Positions 17,505 to 26,496 are shown, counted from the stretch's first letter. The stretch: DNA of 64,000 bases from Vibrio neptunius (GCF_000967495.1 NZ_JXXU01000027.1:42683-106682); one strand, 5' to 3'. A program made the numbers and translations. The notes: generated by a model not told the origin, from the sequence alone.

Positions 17505-17533
17505 AAGGCCGAGTGAGCTAACGTTCGGCCTTT
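17505..17533 (+). terminator. Hairpin ending the immunity array
   Basis: AAGGCCGA (17505-17512) pairs with TCGGCCTT (17525-17532) around a 12-base loop, followed by a weak T stretch (TTTACT). It is the first strong hairpin after the last immunity fragment and lies between convergent genes. Confidence 0.5.
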
Positions 17534-17576
17534 ACTGAACGGGACTCTTGATTGAGCCATAACCATCACCGTTATC

Positions 17577-17975
17577 TCAACACCCCCCAACCACTAACTC
17601 GCTATACCCTGTAGTGTCATCTTGCTCTCTAGAAAAGCTTAGGCTTGGGTATGTGTGAAGGATCAGTTCGGCAGTGGTATCGATAAGGCTGTTGTCGAGA
17701 AGGTGGCCGCCAATGACTTTGCCGTTACTATCAGCAACAGAAATGTGAATGTGCTGGTGGTTTGGCGTCAGTGTCCCCATCACCGACACTATTTCAAAAG
17801 GTTGCGTCAGCGTGATGGATTGCTCAGCGCCCGCAAGGCGAAGGCTAACTTGCTCTAAACACCCGACACACGAGGCGATAGTGCCGGCTTGAATCTTATG
17901 CTTTGTTACCAGAGACTGAATTTGCTTTTTTAAGTCCTGGCCTTTGGTGAGTCGAACGGCGATGGGCTGAATCAT
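17577..17975 (-). CDS. PPC-domain (DUF296) protein
   Basis: 132 residues matching the PPC/DUF296 domain (plant and prokaryote conserved). It has IQSLVTKHKIQAGTIASCVG, FEIVSVMGTLTPNHQHIHISVAD with the conserved histidine trio, GGHLLDNSLIDTTAEL, and a C-terminal region near SELVVGG. Members bind DNA or an unknown ligand; the bacterial function is not settled. It is monocistronic between two terminators and converges on the immunity array. A broken copy of its 3' end lies at 8101-8614, on the other side of the T6SS module. Confidence 0.75.
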   Translation of the reverse strand: MIQPIAVRLTKGQDLKKQIQSLVTKHKIQAGTIASCVGCLEQVSLRLAGAEQSITLTQPFEIVSVMGTLTPNHQHIHISVADSNGKVIGGHLLDNSLIDTTAELILHTYPSLSFSREQDDTTGYSELVVGGC

Positions 17976-18003
17976 AGTCGGTTCCGGTATCCATGTGGTG
18001 TGT

Positions 18004-18031
18004 AAAAAAGGAGCAAATGGTTTGCTCCTTT
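18004..18031 (-). terminator. Intrinsic terminator of manA
   Basis: Read on the minus strand, AAGGAGCAAA and TTTGCTCCTT form a ten-pair stem with a three-base loop, followed by six Ts. It lies just beyond the manA stop. Confidence 0.8.
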
Positions 18032-18062
18032 CAAATGTTGGGTCGGTTCGCCAAGCAGCGGC

Positions 18063-19247
18063 TTAATGCGCTCTTGCTACTGTGCCTTGCGAGCTGACGG
18101 TGAGCGCCTTAGTCGATAGTGGTACAAAAGCAGATTGCCCCTTGGTCAAGACAAGTGTCTCATCACCAGCTTGCAGTGTAACATCGCTATCCACCGCAAA
18201 TAAGATCTCAGCGCGGTTCAGCGTCAGCGGCTTGTTTTTTGGTTGCTTCAGCACAGAAAACTTAAAATCTTCCACAGGCACTGGGAAGTTGAACTCACCG
18301 TCGCTTTCGACTGGTTGCGTGAGGATTTTATCTTTATCCAGCGCAGCAAATTTACAGCTGCTGACCAACTCTTCAACGTCCATGTATTTTGGCGTTAGAC
18401 CCGCGCGCAATACGTTATCCGAATTGGCCATGATCTCAAGGCCTGTGCCCTTGATGTAGGCGTGCGGGGTGCCCGCATCCAAGAACATGGCTTCACCGGG
18501 CTGAAGCTCAAGCACGTTAAGCATCAGCGGGGCCAGCAGGCCAACGTCATTCGGGTATTGGCTATTTAGCTCCACCACCAGCACTGCCAACGGATCTGGG
18601 TTGTTATTGGCCCAGCTAAGCAGTGCGTCTAGGGCCTGAGACTTTTTATCGCCATCCAGTTCTAACATGGCTTTAAAGAAGGCCTGTAAACCTTGTGAGG
18701 TCAGGTTATGACGAAAAGCGTCAACATCTTGCTTTAGCGCGGGGGCATTCAACGCATCAAACAGGGCAATGGTTTCTTCAAAGTCACGGAAGCCGTTCAT
18801 CGCCATGTAAGGCGTCAGCGCGTAAACCAGCTCGGGCTTGTGGTTTGGATCTTTGTAGTTGCGGTTAGCCGCGTTGCGCGCAATGCCAGCGGCGTCTTCT
18901 CTGGCAAACCCTTCTTCAGCTTGGGCTTTGGATGGGTGAACCTGAATGGAAAGCGCCTGAGCGGCGGCCAGTACTTTAAAAAGGAAGGGCAGTTCACCAA
19001 ATCGCTGTTGGGTCTCGGCACCAAGGGTTTGCTCTGGGTTGTGGTTGATAAAATCAGACAGCAAAACCGTCTCATTCGCGATTTGAATTTTTGAGCATCC
19101 GTTAGGGTGGGCACCCATCCAGATTTCAGCTTGAGGCTGTTGCTCAGGGTTGGCAATGCCAAACAAAGTGTTGATCGAATCTCGGCTACCCCAAGGGTAG
19201 GGTTGAATAACATTTTCCAGCAGGAAAAATGGAGCAGGGTTAGACAT
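18063..19247 (-). CDS. manA: Mannose-6-phosphate isomerase, class I
   Basis: 394 residues, the normal length for type I phosphomannose isomerase, which interconverts mannose-6-P and fructose-6-P in the cytoplasm. Family landmarks are the N-terminal NVIQPYPWGSRDSI, the zinc/active-site segments QVHPSKAQAEEGFAR and NHKPELVYAL, and the cupin-like LDAGTPHAYIKGTGLEIMANSDNVLRAGLTPK. The gene is divergent from mak, sharing a ~160-base intergenic region that should hold both promoters. Together the two genes feed mannose and fructose into fructose-6-P. Confidence 0.93.
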   Translation of the reverse strand: MSNPAPFFLLENVIQPYPWGSRDSINTLFGIANPEQQPQAEIWMGAHPNGCSKIQIANETVLLSDFINHNPEQTLGAETQQRFGELPFLFKVLAAAQALSIQVHPSKAQAEEGFAREDAAGIARNAANRNYKDPNHKPELVYALTPYMAMNGFRDFEETIALFDALNAPALKQDVDAFRHNLTSQGLQAFFKAMLELDGDKKSQALDALLSWANNNPDPLAVLVVELNSQYPNDVGLLAPLMLNVLELQPGEAMFLDAGTPHAYIKGTGLEIMANSDNVLRAGLTPKYMDVEELVSSCKFAALDKDKILTQPVESDGEFNFPVPVEDFKFSVLKQPKNKPLTLNRAEILFAVDSDVTLQAGDETLVLTKGQSAFVPLSTKALTVSSQGTVARAH

Positions 19248-19405
19248 TCTTATACCTTAAAAAAATACAGCTAGCAAAAAGCCCAAACAGGCCTAAACAC
19301 ACCTAGTTTACAAACTTGCCAATACCATGAGCAAGATAAAAGAGATAAGAGTGTGACTGTGTCATGATGTGGTGAAACGTTTAGTGGTGAATGGAGAGAA
19401 AAACA

Positions 19406-20308
19406 ATGCTTGTTGGGCTAGATATTGGTGGGACAAAAATAGAAGGTGTTGGTCTTGATAAGGAGAGCTATGCAACCTTAGTCAAACATCGTGAGCCGAC
19501 CAATACACACAGCTATCAGGAGTTTCTTGATTCGGTATTAGCGGTCATAAAAGAGGTGGCGCAACACGGTGAGATCGAGTCTATTGGTATCGGGTGCTGT
19601 GGTTCGGTCGGCAATGATGGTTTGATGCAAGGGGCGAACGTTACGGTTCTCAACGGTCAGGATTTTATTGGTGACTTAACGCGTTATATTGATGTGCCGG
19701 TTGCCTTAGCCAATGATGCAGACTGTCTCGCTCTGTCTGAATTTAAAGATGGGGCGGCGAAACACGCCCAGCATTCGTGTGTTGCTATCATTATTGGCAC
19801 TGGGTGCGGCTCTGGTGTGGTGATCAACAACGGCTTAGTGACGGGGTTGAACAAGCTGGGGGGAGAGCTGGGGCATAACCCTTTACCGGGTTTCGATAAA
19901 GACAAAGATGGCGCGCCAGTACAATGTTACTGCGGGTCATTAAACTGCACAGAATCCTTTGTATCAGGAACGGGTTTTAGCCGCTCGTTTGCAGAAAAAC
20001 ACGGCCCTGCGGATGCCAAACAAATCATGGCGCTTTGCGCCGAGGGCGATACAGCAGCACAGCAGCACTTTGATCTATACTGTGATCAGCTGGCACGTGT
20101 GTGTGCGTCAATCGTTAACTTTGTCGATCCTGAAGTGATCGTCCTTGGCGGCGGTATGTCCAATGTTGACGCTATTTACCCGTTGGTGAACGCCAAACTT
20201 AACCTCTACACCTTTAATAAATCTGCCCAAACGCGCATTGTCAAAAGTGTCCATGGTGATTCATCTGGCGTGCGAGGGGCGGCGTTTTTGCACTCCCTCG
20301 GCCAGTGA
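19406..20308 (+). CDS. mak: ROK-family fructokinase (Mak-like)
   Basis: 300 residues of a ROK sugar kinase. The phosphate loop GLDIGGTK is at the N-terminus, with catalytic NDADCLALSE, IIGTGCGSGVV, and the zinc motif CYCGSLNCTE. The C-terminal DPEVIVLGGGMSNVD and HGDSSGVRGAAF segments are very close to E. coli Mak, so fructose is the best-guess substrate (ATP plus fructose to fructose-6-P). An upstream ATG at 19391 exists, but the ATG at 19406 has GGAGAG eight bases before it and starts directly on the beta strand MLVGLDIGG. N-acetylglucosamine or another hexose remains possible. Confidence 0.85.
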   Translation: MLVGLDIGGTKIEGVGLDKESYATLVKHREPTNTHSYQEFLDSVLAVIKEVAQHGEIESIGIGCCGSVGNDGLMQGANVTVLNGQDFIGDLTRYIDVPVALANDADCLALSEFKDGAAKHAQHSCVAIIIGTGCGSGVVINNGLVTGLNKLGGELGHNPLPGFDKDKDGAPVQCYCGSLNCTESFVSGTGFSRSFAEKHGPADAKQIMALCAEGDTAAQQHFDLYCDQLARVCASIVNFVDPEVIVLGGGMSNVDAIYPLVNAKLNLYTFNKSAQTRIVKSVHGDSSGVRGAAFLHSLGQ

Positions 20309-20309
20309 G

Positions 20310-20615
20310 TTACTTAACGGAGTAACGTTTGACATTGGGTTGGCTCTCTTTTGGCTCAGCTTGAGTTTGGCTATCGAGAGGCGCCCATTTTAACGCACCA
20401 TTGGTTTCAAAGTCGTTGGCTTGGGTGCACGTCATATAGTGGTCACCAACCTGAATAACGGCGCCGAGAGAGTAGCCCTGATCTTGGTAGTAGCAGACTC
20501 GCTTGGCGGCTTCGCTGCCATCGATGGCAATCACGGCATTGCCGGGTGTGGTGATCACGTTGGCACAAGTGGATGCCGATGCCAGTAGTAGCAAAGTGAA
20601 TAGATGGATGCGCAT
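20310..20615 (-). CDS. DUF1496 (YnjH-like) periplasmic protein
   Basis: 101 residues with a signal peptide (MRIHLFTLLLLASASTCA) and a small mature domain holding VCYYQDQGYSLGAVIQVGDHYMTC. This corresponds to the Cys...YQ.Q.YS.GAVI.....C pattern of the DUF1496/YnjH family. The two cysteines probably form a disulfide in the periplasm. The function is unknown. It converges on mak with a one-base gap and follows the PLP-enzyme gene by about 100 bases. Confidence 0.75.
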   Translation of the reverse strand: MRIHLFTLLLLASASTCANVITTPGNAVIAIDGSEAAKRVCYYQDQGYSLGAVIQVGDHYMTCTQANDFETNGALKWAPLDSQTQAEPKESQPNVKRYSVK

Positions 20616-20712
20616 AAACTCTCCTTAGATTAACCCATCAACTATGGGCGACCGATAGTGAGTGAAGATTAAATGACTCGCGAGAAAAACATTCGCGGGT
20701 GGCGATGCCTCT

Positions 20713-21606
20713 TTAATCGCCATATTTGCGCTGATATCGAGGCAACATACTTTCGTTGCCCAACACGCCTCCCTGATGCACATAGATAATGGTTTTGTCT
20801 CGGTGTTGCTCAGACCAAGATTGTAAACACTGCCACATCATAGGGTCGTAAAGCAGGTCAAACTCCACATTGGTTTGTTCGAGAAGTTTACGCCAGATTT
20901 CATAATCTTGACGATAAAGTTTGCCAAAATGATGTTTGCTTTCCAGTTCGAGTATGTGCGGAAAATCGCGTTCACCGAGCTGCTTAAATTGCTCGATTAA
21001 GTAGTCTTTGCCGCCCACACAAGGGCAGGTCAGGACTTGGATACCGTGCACGTGGAGAAAACGGTGCAAGTACAGTGCTGTGGTGCCCGTGCCGGATGGC
21101 AGCGCCACAACAAATTCTTTTCCTGTTTGAAAGCGGCTCCAAGATAGGATCTCACGGCCAAGCTGCTCAATGCCCAATCTAGCGTCGGTGGAGCGGCCGC
21201 CTTCTTCAATGACGAGGCAGCGTGCATCTGGCTGGCGAACAGTATCAATGAATTGTGCTGGGTGAAGGTTGGATTCATTAACAGGGATGACACGCGCGCC
21301 CAGTTCGAGCGCGCCTCGATAGTTACCAATCGGTCTGTCGACTAACCACGGCGGAATACGGTCAACGTAATACTCAAGGGTCCAGCCTTTGATGGCGCAC
21401 AGAGCGGCCAATGAGTAAAGTGAGTTGGCTTGCGCACTGCCATAGCTAATCAAGGTGGTCACCTCTGGGTAGCTTCCCTCTAACAGCGTCATGAACTTGC
21501 GAGCTTTATTGCCACTGAAATGGCTATGGAGCTGGTCGTCCCGTTTGAGGTAAAACGTGGTGCCGTTAAATTGGTGCTGGGTGATTGGTGTGTCGCAAAG
21601 TTTCAT
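20713..21606 (-). CDS. ACC deaminase/D-cysteine desulfhydrase-like PLP enzyme
   Basis: 297 residues of the fold-type II PLP family that includes 1-aminocyclopropane-1-carboxylate deaminase and D-cysteine desulfhydrase. The PLP lysine lies in HFSGNKARKF, the phosphate-binding stretch is YGSAQANSLYSLAALC, and the glycine-rich loop is ALPSGTGTTALYLHRFL. A C-terminal YVHQGGVLGNESML completes the fold. Substrate cannot be read from sequence; vibrio members are annotated generically. It is probably monocistronic, with its start 45 bases downstream of a histidine-kinase relic. Confidence 0.8.
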   Translation of the reverse strand: MKLCDTPITQHQFNGTTFYLKRDDQLHSHFSGNKARKFMTLLEGSYPEVTTLISYGSAQANSLYSLAALCAIKGWTLEYYVDRIPPWLVDRPIGNYRGALELGARVIPVNESNLHPAQFIDTVRQPDARCLVIEEGGRSTDARLGIEQLGREILSWSRFQTGKEFVVALPSGTGTTALYLHRFLHVHGIQVLTCPCVGGKDYLIEQFKQLGERDFPHILELESKHHFGKLYRQDYEIWRKLLEQTNVEFDLLYDPMMWQCLQSWSEQHRDKTIIYVHQGGVLGNESMLPRYQRKYGD

Positions 21607-21673
21607 CTGAATCGTTGGCCAGTAAAATGGGGGCCTATCTTACCTGATTTCGCCGCAAAAGCCTGAATATGGA

Positions 21674-21769
21674 TCAAAACCGGATGCGAGCGACGCAGCC
21701 TCGGCTAGGGTGATTTTCCAGTTCAAATGACCAGCCATAGCGCTGGCTAAGATCATCGACAGCAGTGAC
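21674..21769 (-). pseudogene. C-terminal relic of a sensor histidine kinase
   Basis: On the minus strand a 31-codon open stretch reads VTAVDDLSQRYGWSFELEN, then HPSRGCVARIRF and TGA. It resembles the end of an HATPase domain, where a 'RYGW...E...G....I.F' pattern is common. Nothing upstream continues the kinase; an intrinsic terminator hairpin abuts it directly. It is most likely the residue of a deleted two-component gene. Confidence 0.4.
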
Positions 21770-21773
21770 GAAT

Positions 21774-21805
21774 AAAAAAAGCCCAGAGCAATCGCGCTCT
21801 GGGCT
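21774..21805 (-). terminator. Strong minus-strand intrinsic terminator with no obvious gene
   Basis: Read on the minus strand, AGCCCAGAGC and GCTCTGGGCT form a ten-pair stem followed by seven Ts. There is no minus-strand protein gene for the preceding ~300 bases, so it either ends an unannotated short RNA or insulates the region. Confidence 0.75.
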
Positions 21806-21825
21806 GATACAAAACATAGGAGTTA

Positions 21826-21978
21826 ATGAAGAAAAAGCAGCGTAAATTAGTAGCGTCAGTCAAGAAAACAAGTGTTACGGCCTGTAAACTTAAGAAGGCT
21901 CTGCTAACTACACTTATTGAGACCCACCGAATTCAAATCAGTTCCATAGTTGGCAAAATTTTTTTAATTTTTTTTTAA
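21826..21978 (+). CDS. Candidate small lysine-rich protein (50 aa)
   Basis: An ATG with AGGAG three bases upstream opens a 50-codon ORF starting MKKKQRKLVASVKKTSV and ending in a hydrophobic IVGKIFLIFF tail encoded by the T-rich tract. It is very basic with one cysteine. I do not recognise it. The good Shine-Dalgarno match supports translation; the short spacing and the low-complexity 3' end argue against it. It lies antisense to any RNA that would use the terminator at 21774-21805. Confidence 0.3.
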   Translation: MKKKQRKLVASVKKTSVTACKLKKALLTTLIETHRIQISSIVGKIFLIFF

Positions 21979-22083
21979 TTTTTTCTTCAAAGGCTTATTT
22001 CGCACAATTTGCAATCTGGTCGGACCAATCTTCAAAAATGTGATGTTAAAAACTTGTTGGTTATTTGTTTCGGATGTATATTT

Positions 22084-22097
22084 CAAACAGATGTTTA
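22084..22097. promoter_or_regulatory. PsrA-like operator upstream of psrA
   Basis: CAAAC-AGAT-GTTTA at 22084-22097 is an inverted repeat close to the published GAAAC-N4-GTTTC type PsrA box. It ends 16 bases before the preferred psrA start, a position suited to autorepression. Confidence 0.45.
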
Positions 22098-22112
22098 ATA
22101 CGAGCGATTGAA

Positions 22113-22739
22113 ATGTCGATGAGAAATACGACCAAAGAGAAAATCCTAGATGTTGCGGAAGCTCTGTTTGCAGAACATGGTTTCAACGACACCTCACTGC
22201 GTACGATTACCAGTAAAGCGGGCGTTAACCTCGCGTCGGTGAACTATCACTTTGGTGATAAGAAAACACTGGTACGTGCTGTATTGAACCGCTATCTCGA
22301 AGCCTTTATGCCAGCGGTTCAAGATGCCTTGATCACTCTCAACCTCAACGAAAGTTACCAAATGGCGGATGTGTTTGAATCGCTAAGAGGGCCGCTGCGC
22401 GCACTGAATGATGTTAGACCAAATGGGACCAGTCGCTTTATGTTGCTGATTGGCCGCGGATACACCGATGTTCAAGGCCATTTGCGCTGGTTTATTACCA
22501 CTCGTTATCAAGAGACGTTGACTTTGTTTACCCAATCCGTGACCAAAGCCAACCCTAAGTTGACTCAGGAAGAGTTGTTTTGGCGACTTCATTTTACGTT
22601 AGGTACGTGTGTATTCACTATGGCCTCGAGTCAAGCTCTGATGGACATTGCAGAAAATTCATTCGGGCAGCCGGTCGACGCTAAGTCTATTGTCGATCAG
22701 CTTATCCCATATTTAGCCGCAGGTGTTGCGGCTGAGTAA
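22113..22739 (+). CDS. psrA: TetR-family fatty-acid regulator PsrA
   Basis: 208 residues. The N-terminal TetR helix-turn-helix is seen in TKEKILDVAEALFAEHGFND, TSLRTITSKAGVNLASVNYHFGDKKTL. The C-terminal ligand domain is all-helical. Position directly upstream of fadE and fabV matches vibrio PsrA (V. cholerae VC1741), a long-chain acyl-CoA/fatty-acid-responsive repressor of fadE-type genes. An in-frame TTG at 22065 adds 16 residues, but ATG at 22113 fits the family start and leaves the inverted repeat in the leader. Only 65 bases separate it from fadE, so co-transcription is likely. Confidence 0.82.
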   Translation: MSMRNTTKEKILDVAEALFAEHGFNDTSLRTITSKAGVNLASVNYHFGDKKTLVRAVLNRYLEAFMPAVQDALITLNLNESYQMADVFESLRGPLRALNDVRPNGTSRFMLLIGRGYTDVQGHLRWFITTRYQETLTLFTQSVTKANPKLTQEELFWRLHFTLGTCVFTMASSQALMDIAENSFGQPVDAKSIVDQLIPYLAAGVAAE

Positions 22740-22804
22740 TAGAACAAACGAAACATAAAACAAATATAAATTGGACCACCAACAGTGAACAAAAGGATCT
22801 GATT

Positions 22805-25090
22805 ATGGGCTCTCTACGCAGAAAATGGGTCAGTGACCCAGCTTTCAAAATGTTTAAAAAAGTACTGCCACCACTTTCCAGCACTGAGAAGGAAGCAATG
22901 GAAGCGGGCAGTGTTTGGTGGGATGGGGAGCTGTTTTCAGGTCGCCCAGACTTCACCAAGCTGCACAAATATCCAACCCCTACGTTGAGCGCGGAAGAGC
23001 AGTCCTTCGTGGACAACGAGTTGGAGACGCTACTTAGCATGTTAGACGACCAAAAAATCGTCAAACAAGACCGCGACTTGCCAGCTGAAGTTTGGCAATA
23101 CTTGCGTAAAGAGCGCTTCTTCTCATTGATCATTTCCAAAGAGTACGGTGGTCGAGAATTTTCGGCGCTAGCCAACTCTACCATTGTGACTCGTATTGCG
23201 ACTCGCAGTATCAGTGCGGCGGTTTCGGTTATGGTGCCTAACTCTTTGGGCCCAGGTGAACTGCTGTCTCACTATGGTACTCAGGAGCAAAAAGATTATT
23301 GGTTGCCGCGCTTGGCGAACGGTACAGACATTCCGTGTTTTGCCTTGACGGGCCCTGAAGCGGGTTCTGATGCAGGCGGCATTCCAGATGATGGTGTGGT
23401 TTGTTATGGCGAGCACGAAGGCAAAGAAGTTCTAGGTATTCGTCTTAACTGGAACAAGCGTTATATCACGCTGGCACCAGTAGCTACGGTACTTGGCCTT
23501 GCCTTTAAGATGTACGACCCAGATGGTTTGATCGGTGATAAGAAAGAGTTAGGCATTACTTGTGCGCTTATCCCTGCTGATCATGAAGGTGTTGAGATTG
23601 GTGAGCGTCATGACCCACTAGGTCTTGCGTTTATGAACGGTCCAACACGCGGTAAAGATGTGTTCATCCCAATGGAATGGCTGATCGGTGGTCAAGAGTA
23701 CGCTGGTAAAGGTTGGCGTATGCTGGTGGAATGTCTGTCTGCAGGTCGGGGTATTTCTCTACCGGCATTAGGCACGGCAATCGGCCACCTAACGTCACGT
23801 ACCACAGGCGCTTATGCCTATGTTCGTAAACAATTTGGCATGTCGATTGGTAAGTTCGAAGGGGTGGCAGAAGCCATGGGCCGGATCGGTGGTCTAACTT
23901 ACTTACTGGAAGCGACCCGTACGCTCACGACAACGTCACTCGATCTGAAAGAGAAGCCGGGCATAGTCACAGCCATTGCCAAGTATCATATGACTGAAAT
24001 GGCGCGTACTATCCTCAATGACTCAATGGACATCCATTCGGGTCGCGCGATTCAAGATGGCCCAATGAACTATTTGGCGTCGCCTTACTTAGGGATCCCT
24101 GTTGCGATTACAGTGGAAGGGGCCAACATTCTGACCCGTAACCTGATGATCTTCGGTCAAGGTGCGACTCGCTGTCACCCTTATGTACTCAAGGAGATGG
24201 AAGCCGCCGCTAACCCAGATCAAAATCAAGGTGCCAAAGAGTTTGATGACTTGTTGTTTAAGCATATTGGCCATGCGACTAAAAACACCTTGGGTGCGTT
24301 CGGTGCTGCTTTGACAGGGTCACGCTTTATCAAAGCAGATATGAGTGGTCCAACTCAGCACTACTACAAAGATCTGACTCGTCTAAGCCGCGCGTTAGCT
24401 GTGAGTGCAGATATCGCGATGGCAACACTTGGTGGCGATCTGAAACGAAAAGAAATGATCTCTGCGCGCCTAGGTGATGTGTTGGCTTACCTTTACATGG
24501 GATCAGCGGCACTGAAGAAATACGAAGACGAAGGACGTCAGCAGCAAGATCTTGATTACGTTCACTACTCGGTTCAGCACTGTCTGCATAACGCGGCCAA
24601 GGCGCTTCAAGAAGCGTTTTCTAACTACCCGCAGAAAGCGGTGGGTGGCCTGCTGAAAGTGTTGATCTTCCCATTGGGGAATCATTTCGCTAAACCAAGC
24701 GACACGCTCACTGTGAAGTTGGCCGAAAGCCTAATGACACCGGGCGCTCATCGAGATCGTCTAACGCACCTTTGCTACATCGGCAAAGCCGAAGACGACA
24801 GCGTTGGCCTGATGGAAAATGCTTTCCTTGCGATGTATGGCGTACAGAGTTTAGAACGTAAACTGATGCGAGCGGCGAAAGACGGTAAAGTGGCTCGTAA
24901 AGGCCTGCTCAAAGATCGTCTGGCTCAAGCGCTGGAAGCGGATGTACTAACGCAGGATGAAGTCGACCAAATCCTAGCTGCAGACGCGCTGCGTTACAAA
25001 GCGATTCAAGTTGATGACTTTAGCCATGATTTCAGCGAAGTAAGAACTGGTACCGATCGCTCAAAGCCGAAGCTCGATAGCGTGGCTTAA
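22805..25090 (+). CDS. fadE: Acyl-CoA dehydrogenase FadE
   Basis: 761 residues of the large FadE-type acyl-CoA dehydrogenase, which catalyses the first beta-oxidation step (acyl-CoA to trans-2-enoyl-CoA, FAD-dependent). The acyl-CoA dehydrogenase core is visible in ISKEYGGREFSALAN, CFALTGPEAGSDAGG, LSAGRGISLPALG and DSMDIHSGRAIQDGPMNYL, followed by the FadE-specific C-terminal domain of ~280 residues (DUF1974). It is shorter than E. coli FadE at the N-terminus. AAGGAT precedes the ATG. A strong terminator follows, so fabV is separately transcribed. Confidence 0.92.
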   Translation: MGSLRRKWVSDPAFKMFKKVLPPLSSTEKEAMEAGSVWWDGELFSGRPDFTKLHKYPTPTLSAEEQSFVDNELETLLSMLDDQKIVKQDRDLPAEVWQYLRKERFFSLIISKEYGGREFSALANSTIVTRIATRSISAAVSVMVPNSLGPGELLSHYGTQEQKDYWLPRLANGTDIPCFALTGPEAGSDAGGIPDDGVVCYGEHEGKEVLGIRLNWNKRYITLAPVATVLGLAFKMYDPDGLIGDKKELGITCALIPADHEGVEIGERHDPLGLAFMNGPTRGKDVFIPMEWLIGGQEYAGKGWRMLVECLSAGRGISLPALGTAIGHLTSRTTGAYAYVRKQFGMSIGKFEGVAEAMGRIGGLTYLLEATRTLTTTSLDLKEKPGIVTAIAKYHMTEMARTILNDSMDIHSGRAIQDGPMNYLASPYLGIPVAITVEGANILTRNLMIFGQGATRCHPYVLKEMEAAANPDQNQGAKEFDDLLFKHIGHATKNTLGAFGAALTGSRFIKADMSGPTQHYYKDLTRLSRALAVSADIAMATLGGDLKRKEMISARLGDVLAYLYMGSAALKKYEDEGRQQQDLDYVHYSVQHCLHNAAKALQEAFSNYPQKAVGGLLKVLIFPLGNHFAKPSDTLTVKLAESLMTPGAHRDRLTHLCYIGKAEDDSVGLMENAFLAMYGVQSLERKLMRAAKDGKVARKGLLKDRLAQALEADVLTQDEVDQILAADALRYKAIQVDDFSHDFSEVRTGTDRSKPKLDSVA

Positions 25091-25112
25091 GTTGGAATAA
25101 TCTGTATTTAGT

Positions 25113-25141
25113 AAAGGCACCTTCACGGTGCCTTTCTTTTT
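25113..25141 (+). terminator. Intrinsic terminator after fadE
   Basis: AAAGGCACC and GGTGCCTTT form a nine-pair stem with a five-base loop followed by CTTTTT. Confidence 0.85.
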
Positions 25142-25268
25142 GCTCGAAATCTAAAACTGGTATGAAACAGCTCCAACCACTTGCATTTTGCCGACATTTT
25201 TACAGAAATTAGATGCGAACTGGCCTTGAACCTTTTATCCTAGCGGGGTTTTGTAAAGGAAGTTGAAT

Positions 25269-26471
25269 ATGATCATCAAACCTAGAATTCGCGGATTTAT
25301 CTGTACGACAACGCACCCTGTGGGTTGTGAAGCTAACGTAAAAGAACAAATTGCTTACACAAAAGCACAAGGCCCAATTAAAAATGCGCCTAAGCGTGTT
25401 CTTGTGGTTGGTGCTTCAAGTGGCTACGGTCTATCTTCTCGTATCGCTGCGGCATTTGGTGGCGGCGCTTCAACTATCGGTGTGTTCTTCGAAAAAGAAG
25501 GCACAGAGAAAAAGCCAGGCACTGCAGGTTTCTATAACTCCGTTGCCTTTGAAAAGCTTGCTCGTGAAGAAGGCCTTTACGCAAAGAGCCTTAATGGCGA
25601 TGCTTTCTCTAACGAAGCGAAGCAAAAAACCATCGACCTAATTAAACAAGACTTGGGTCAAATCGATATGGTGGTTTACTCACTGGCTTCTCCAGTACGT
25701 AAAATGCCGGAAACAGGTGAAGTGATTCGTTCTTCGCTTAAGCCAATTGGTGAGACTTACACTTCGACAGCGGTAGACACCAATAAAGATGTGATTATCG
25801 AAGCTAGCGTTGAGCCTGCTACTGAAGAAGAGATCAAAGACACTGTCACGGTAATGGGCGGTGAAGATTGGGAACTATGGATCAACGCGCTTTCAGAAGC
25901 TGGCGTTCTAGCTGAAGGCTGTAAGACAGTGGCCTACAGCTACATCGGTACTGAGCTGACGTGGCCAATCTATTGGGATGGTGCGCTAGGTAAAGCTAAG
26001 ATGGACCTAGACCGTGCGGCAACAGCGCTAAACGAGAAGCTATCGGCAACGGGCGGAACAGCAAATGTTGCGGTATTGAAGTCTGTTGTGACTCAAGCCA
26101 GTTCAGCGATTCCTGTTATGCCGCTTTACATCGCGATGGTATTTAAGAAAATGCGCGAACAAGGTGTACACGAAGGGTGTATGGAACAAATCTTCCGCAT
26201 GTTCAGCCAGCGCTTGTATAAAGAAGATGGCACTGCACCTGAAGTGGATGACAAAAACCGCCTACGCCTAGACGACTGGGAACTGCGTGATGATATCCAG
26301 CAGCACTGTCGTGAGCTATGGCCACAAATTACATCTGAGAACCTGAAAGAACTGACAGACTATGTTGAGTACAAAGAAGAGTTCTTGAAGCTGTTTGGTT
26401 TTGGTGCTGAAGGTGTCGATTATGACGCGGACGTTAACCCAGACTACAAAGCAGACTTTATTGCTATCTAA
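25269..26471 (+). CDS. fabV: Trans-2-enoyl-ACP/CoA reductase FabV
   Basis: 400 residues, matching the FabV family, the NADH-dependent enoyl-ACP reductase first described in V. cholerae that completes each elongation cycle of fatty-acid synthesis. It has the N-terminal [17 protein letters not shown], the Rossmann motif [19 protein letters not shown], and the catalytic Tyr-X8-Lys pair at Y235 and K244 (YWDGALGK). A TTG at 25263 is in frame, but ATG at 25269 with GGAAG upstream is the family start. FabV enzymes are typically triclosan-insensitive. It is monocistronic between two terminators. Confidence 0.95.
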   Translation: MIIKPRIRGFICTTTHPVGCEANVKEQIAYTKAQGPIKNAPKRVLVVGASSGYGLSSRIAAAFGGGASTIGVFFEKEGTEKKPGTAGFYNSVAFEKLAREEGLYAKSLNGDAFSNEAKQKTIDLIKQDLGQIDMVVYSLASPVRKMPETGEVIRSSLKPIGETYTSTAVDTNKDVIIEASVEPATEEEIKDTVTVMGGEDWELWINALSEAGVLAEGCKTVAYSYIGTELTWPIYWDGALGKAKMDLDRAATALNEKLSATGGTANVAVLKSVVTQASSAIPVMPLYIAMVFKKMREQGVHEGCMEQIFRMFSQRLYKEDGTAPEVDDKNRLRLDDWELRDDIQQHCRELWPQITSENLKELTDYVEYKEEFLKLFGFGAEGVDYDADVNPDYKADFIAI

Positions 26472-26496
26472 TTGATGGCACTCAGTGAGTACCGTA

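Noticed and set aside
21958..21988. T-rich tract upstream of psrA as a plus-strand terminator
   Set aside because: No stable GC hairpin precedes the Ts on the plus strand, so it is treated as AT-rich leader sequence only.
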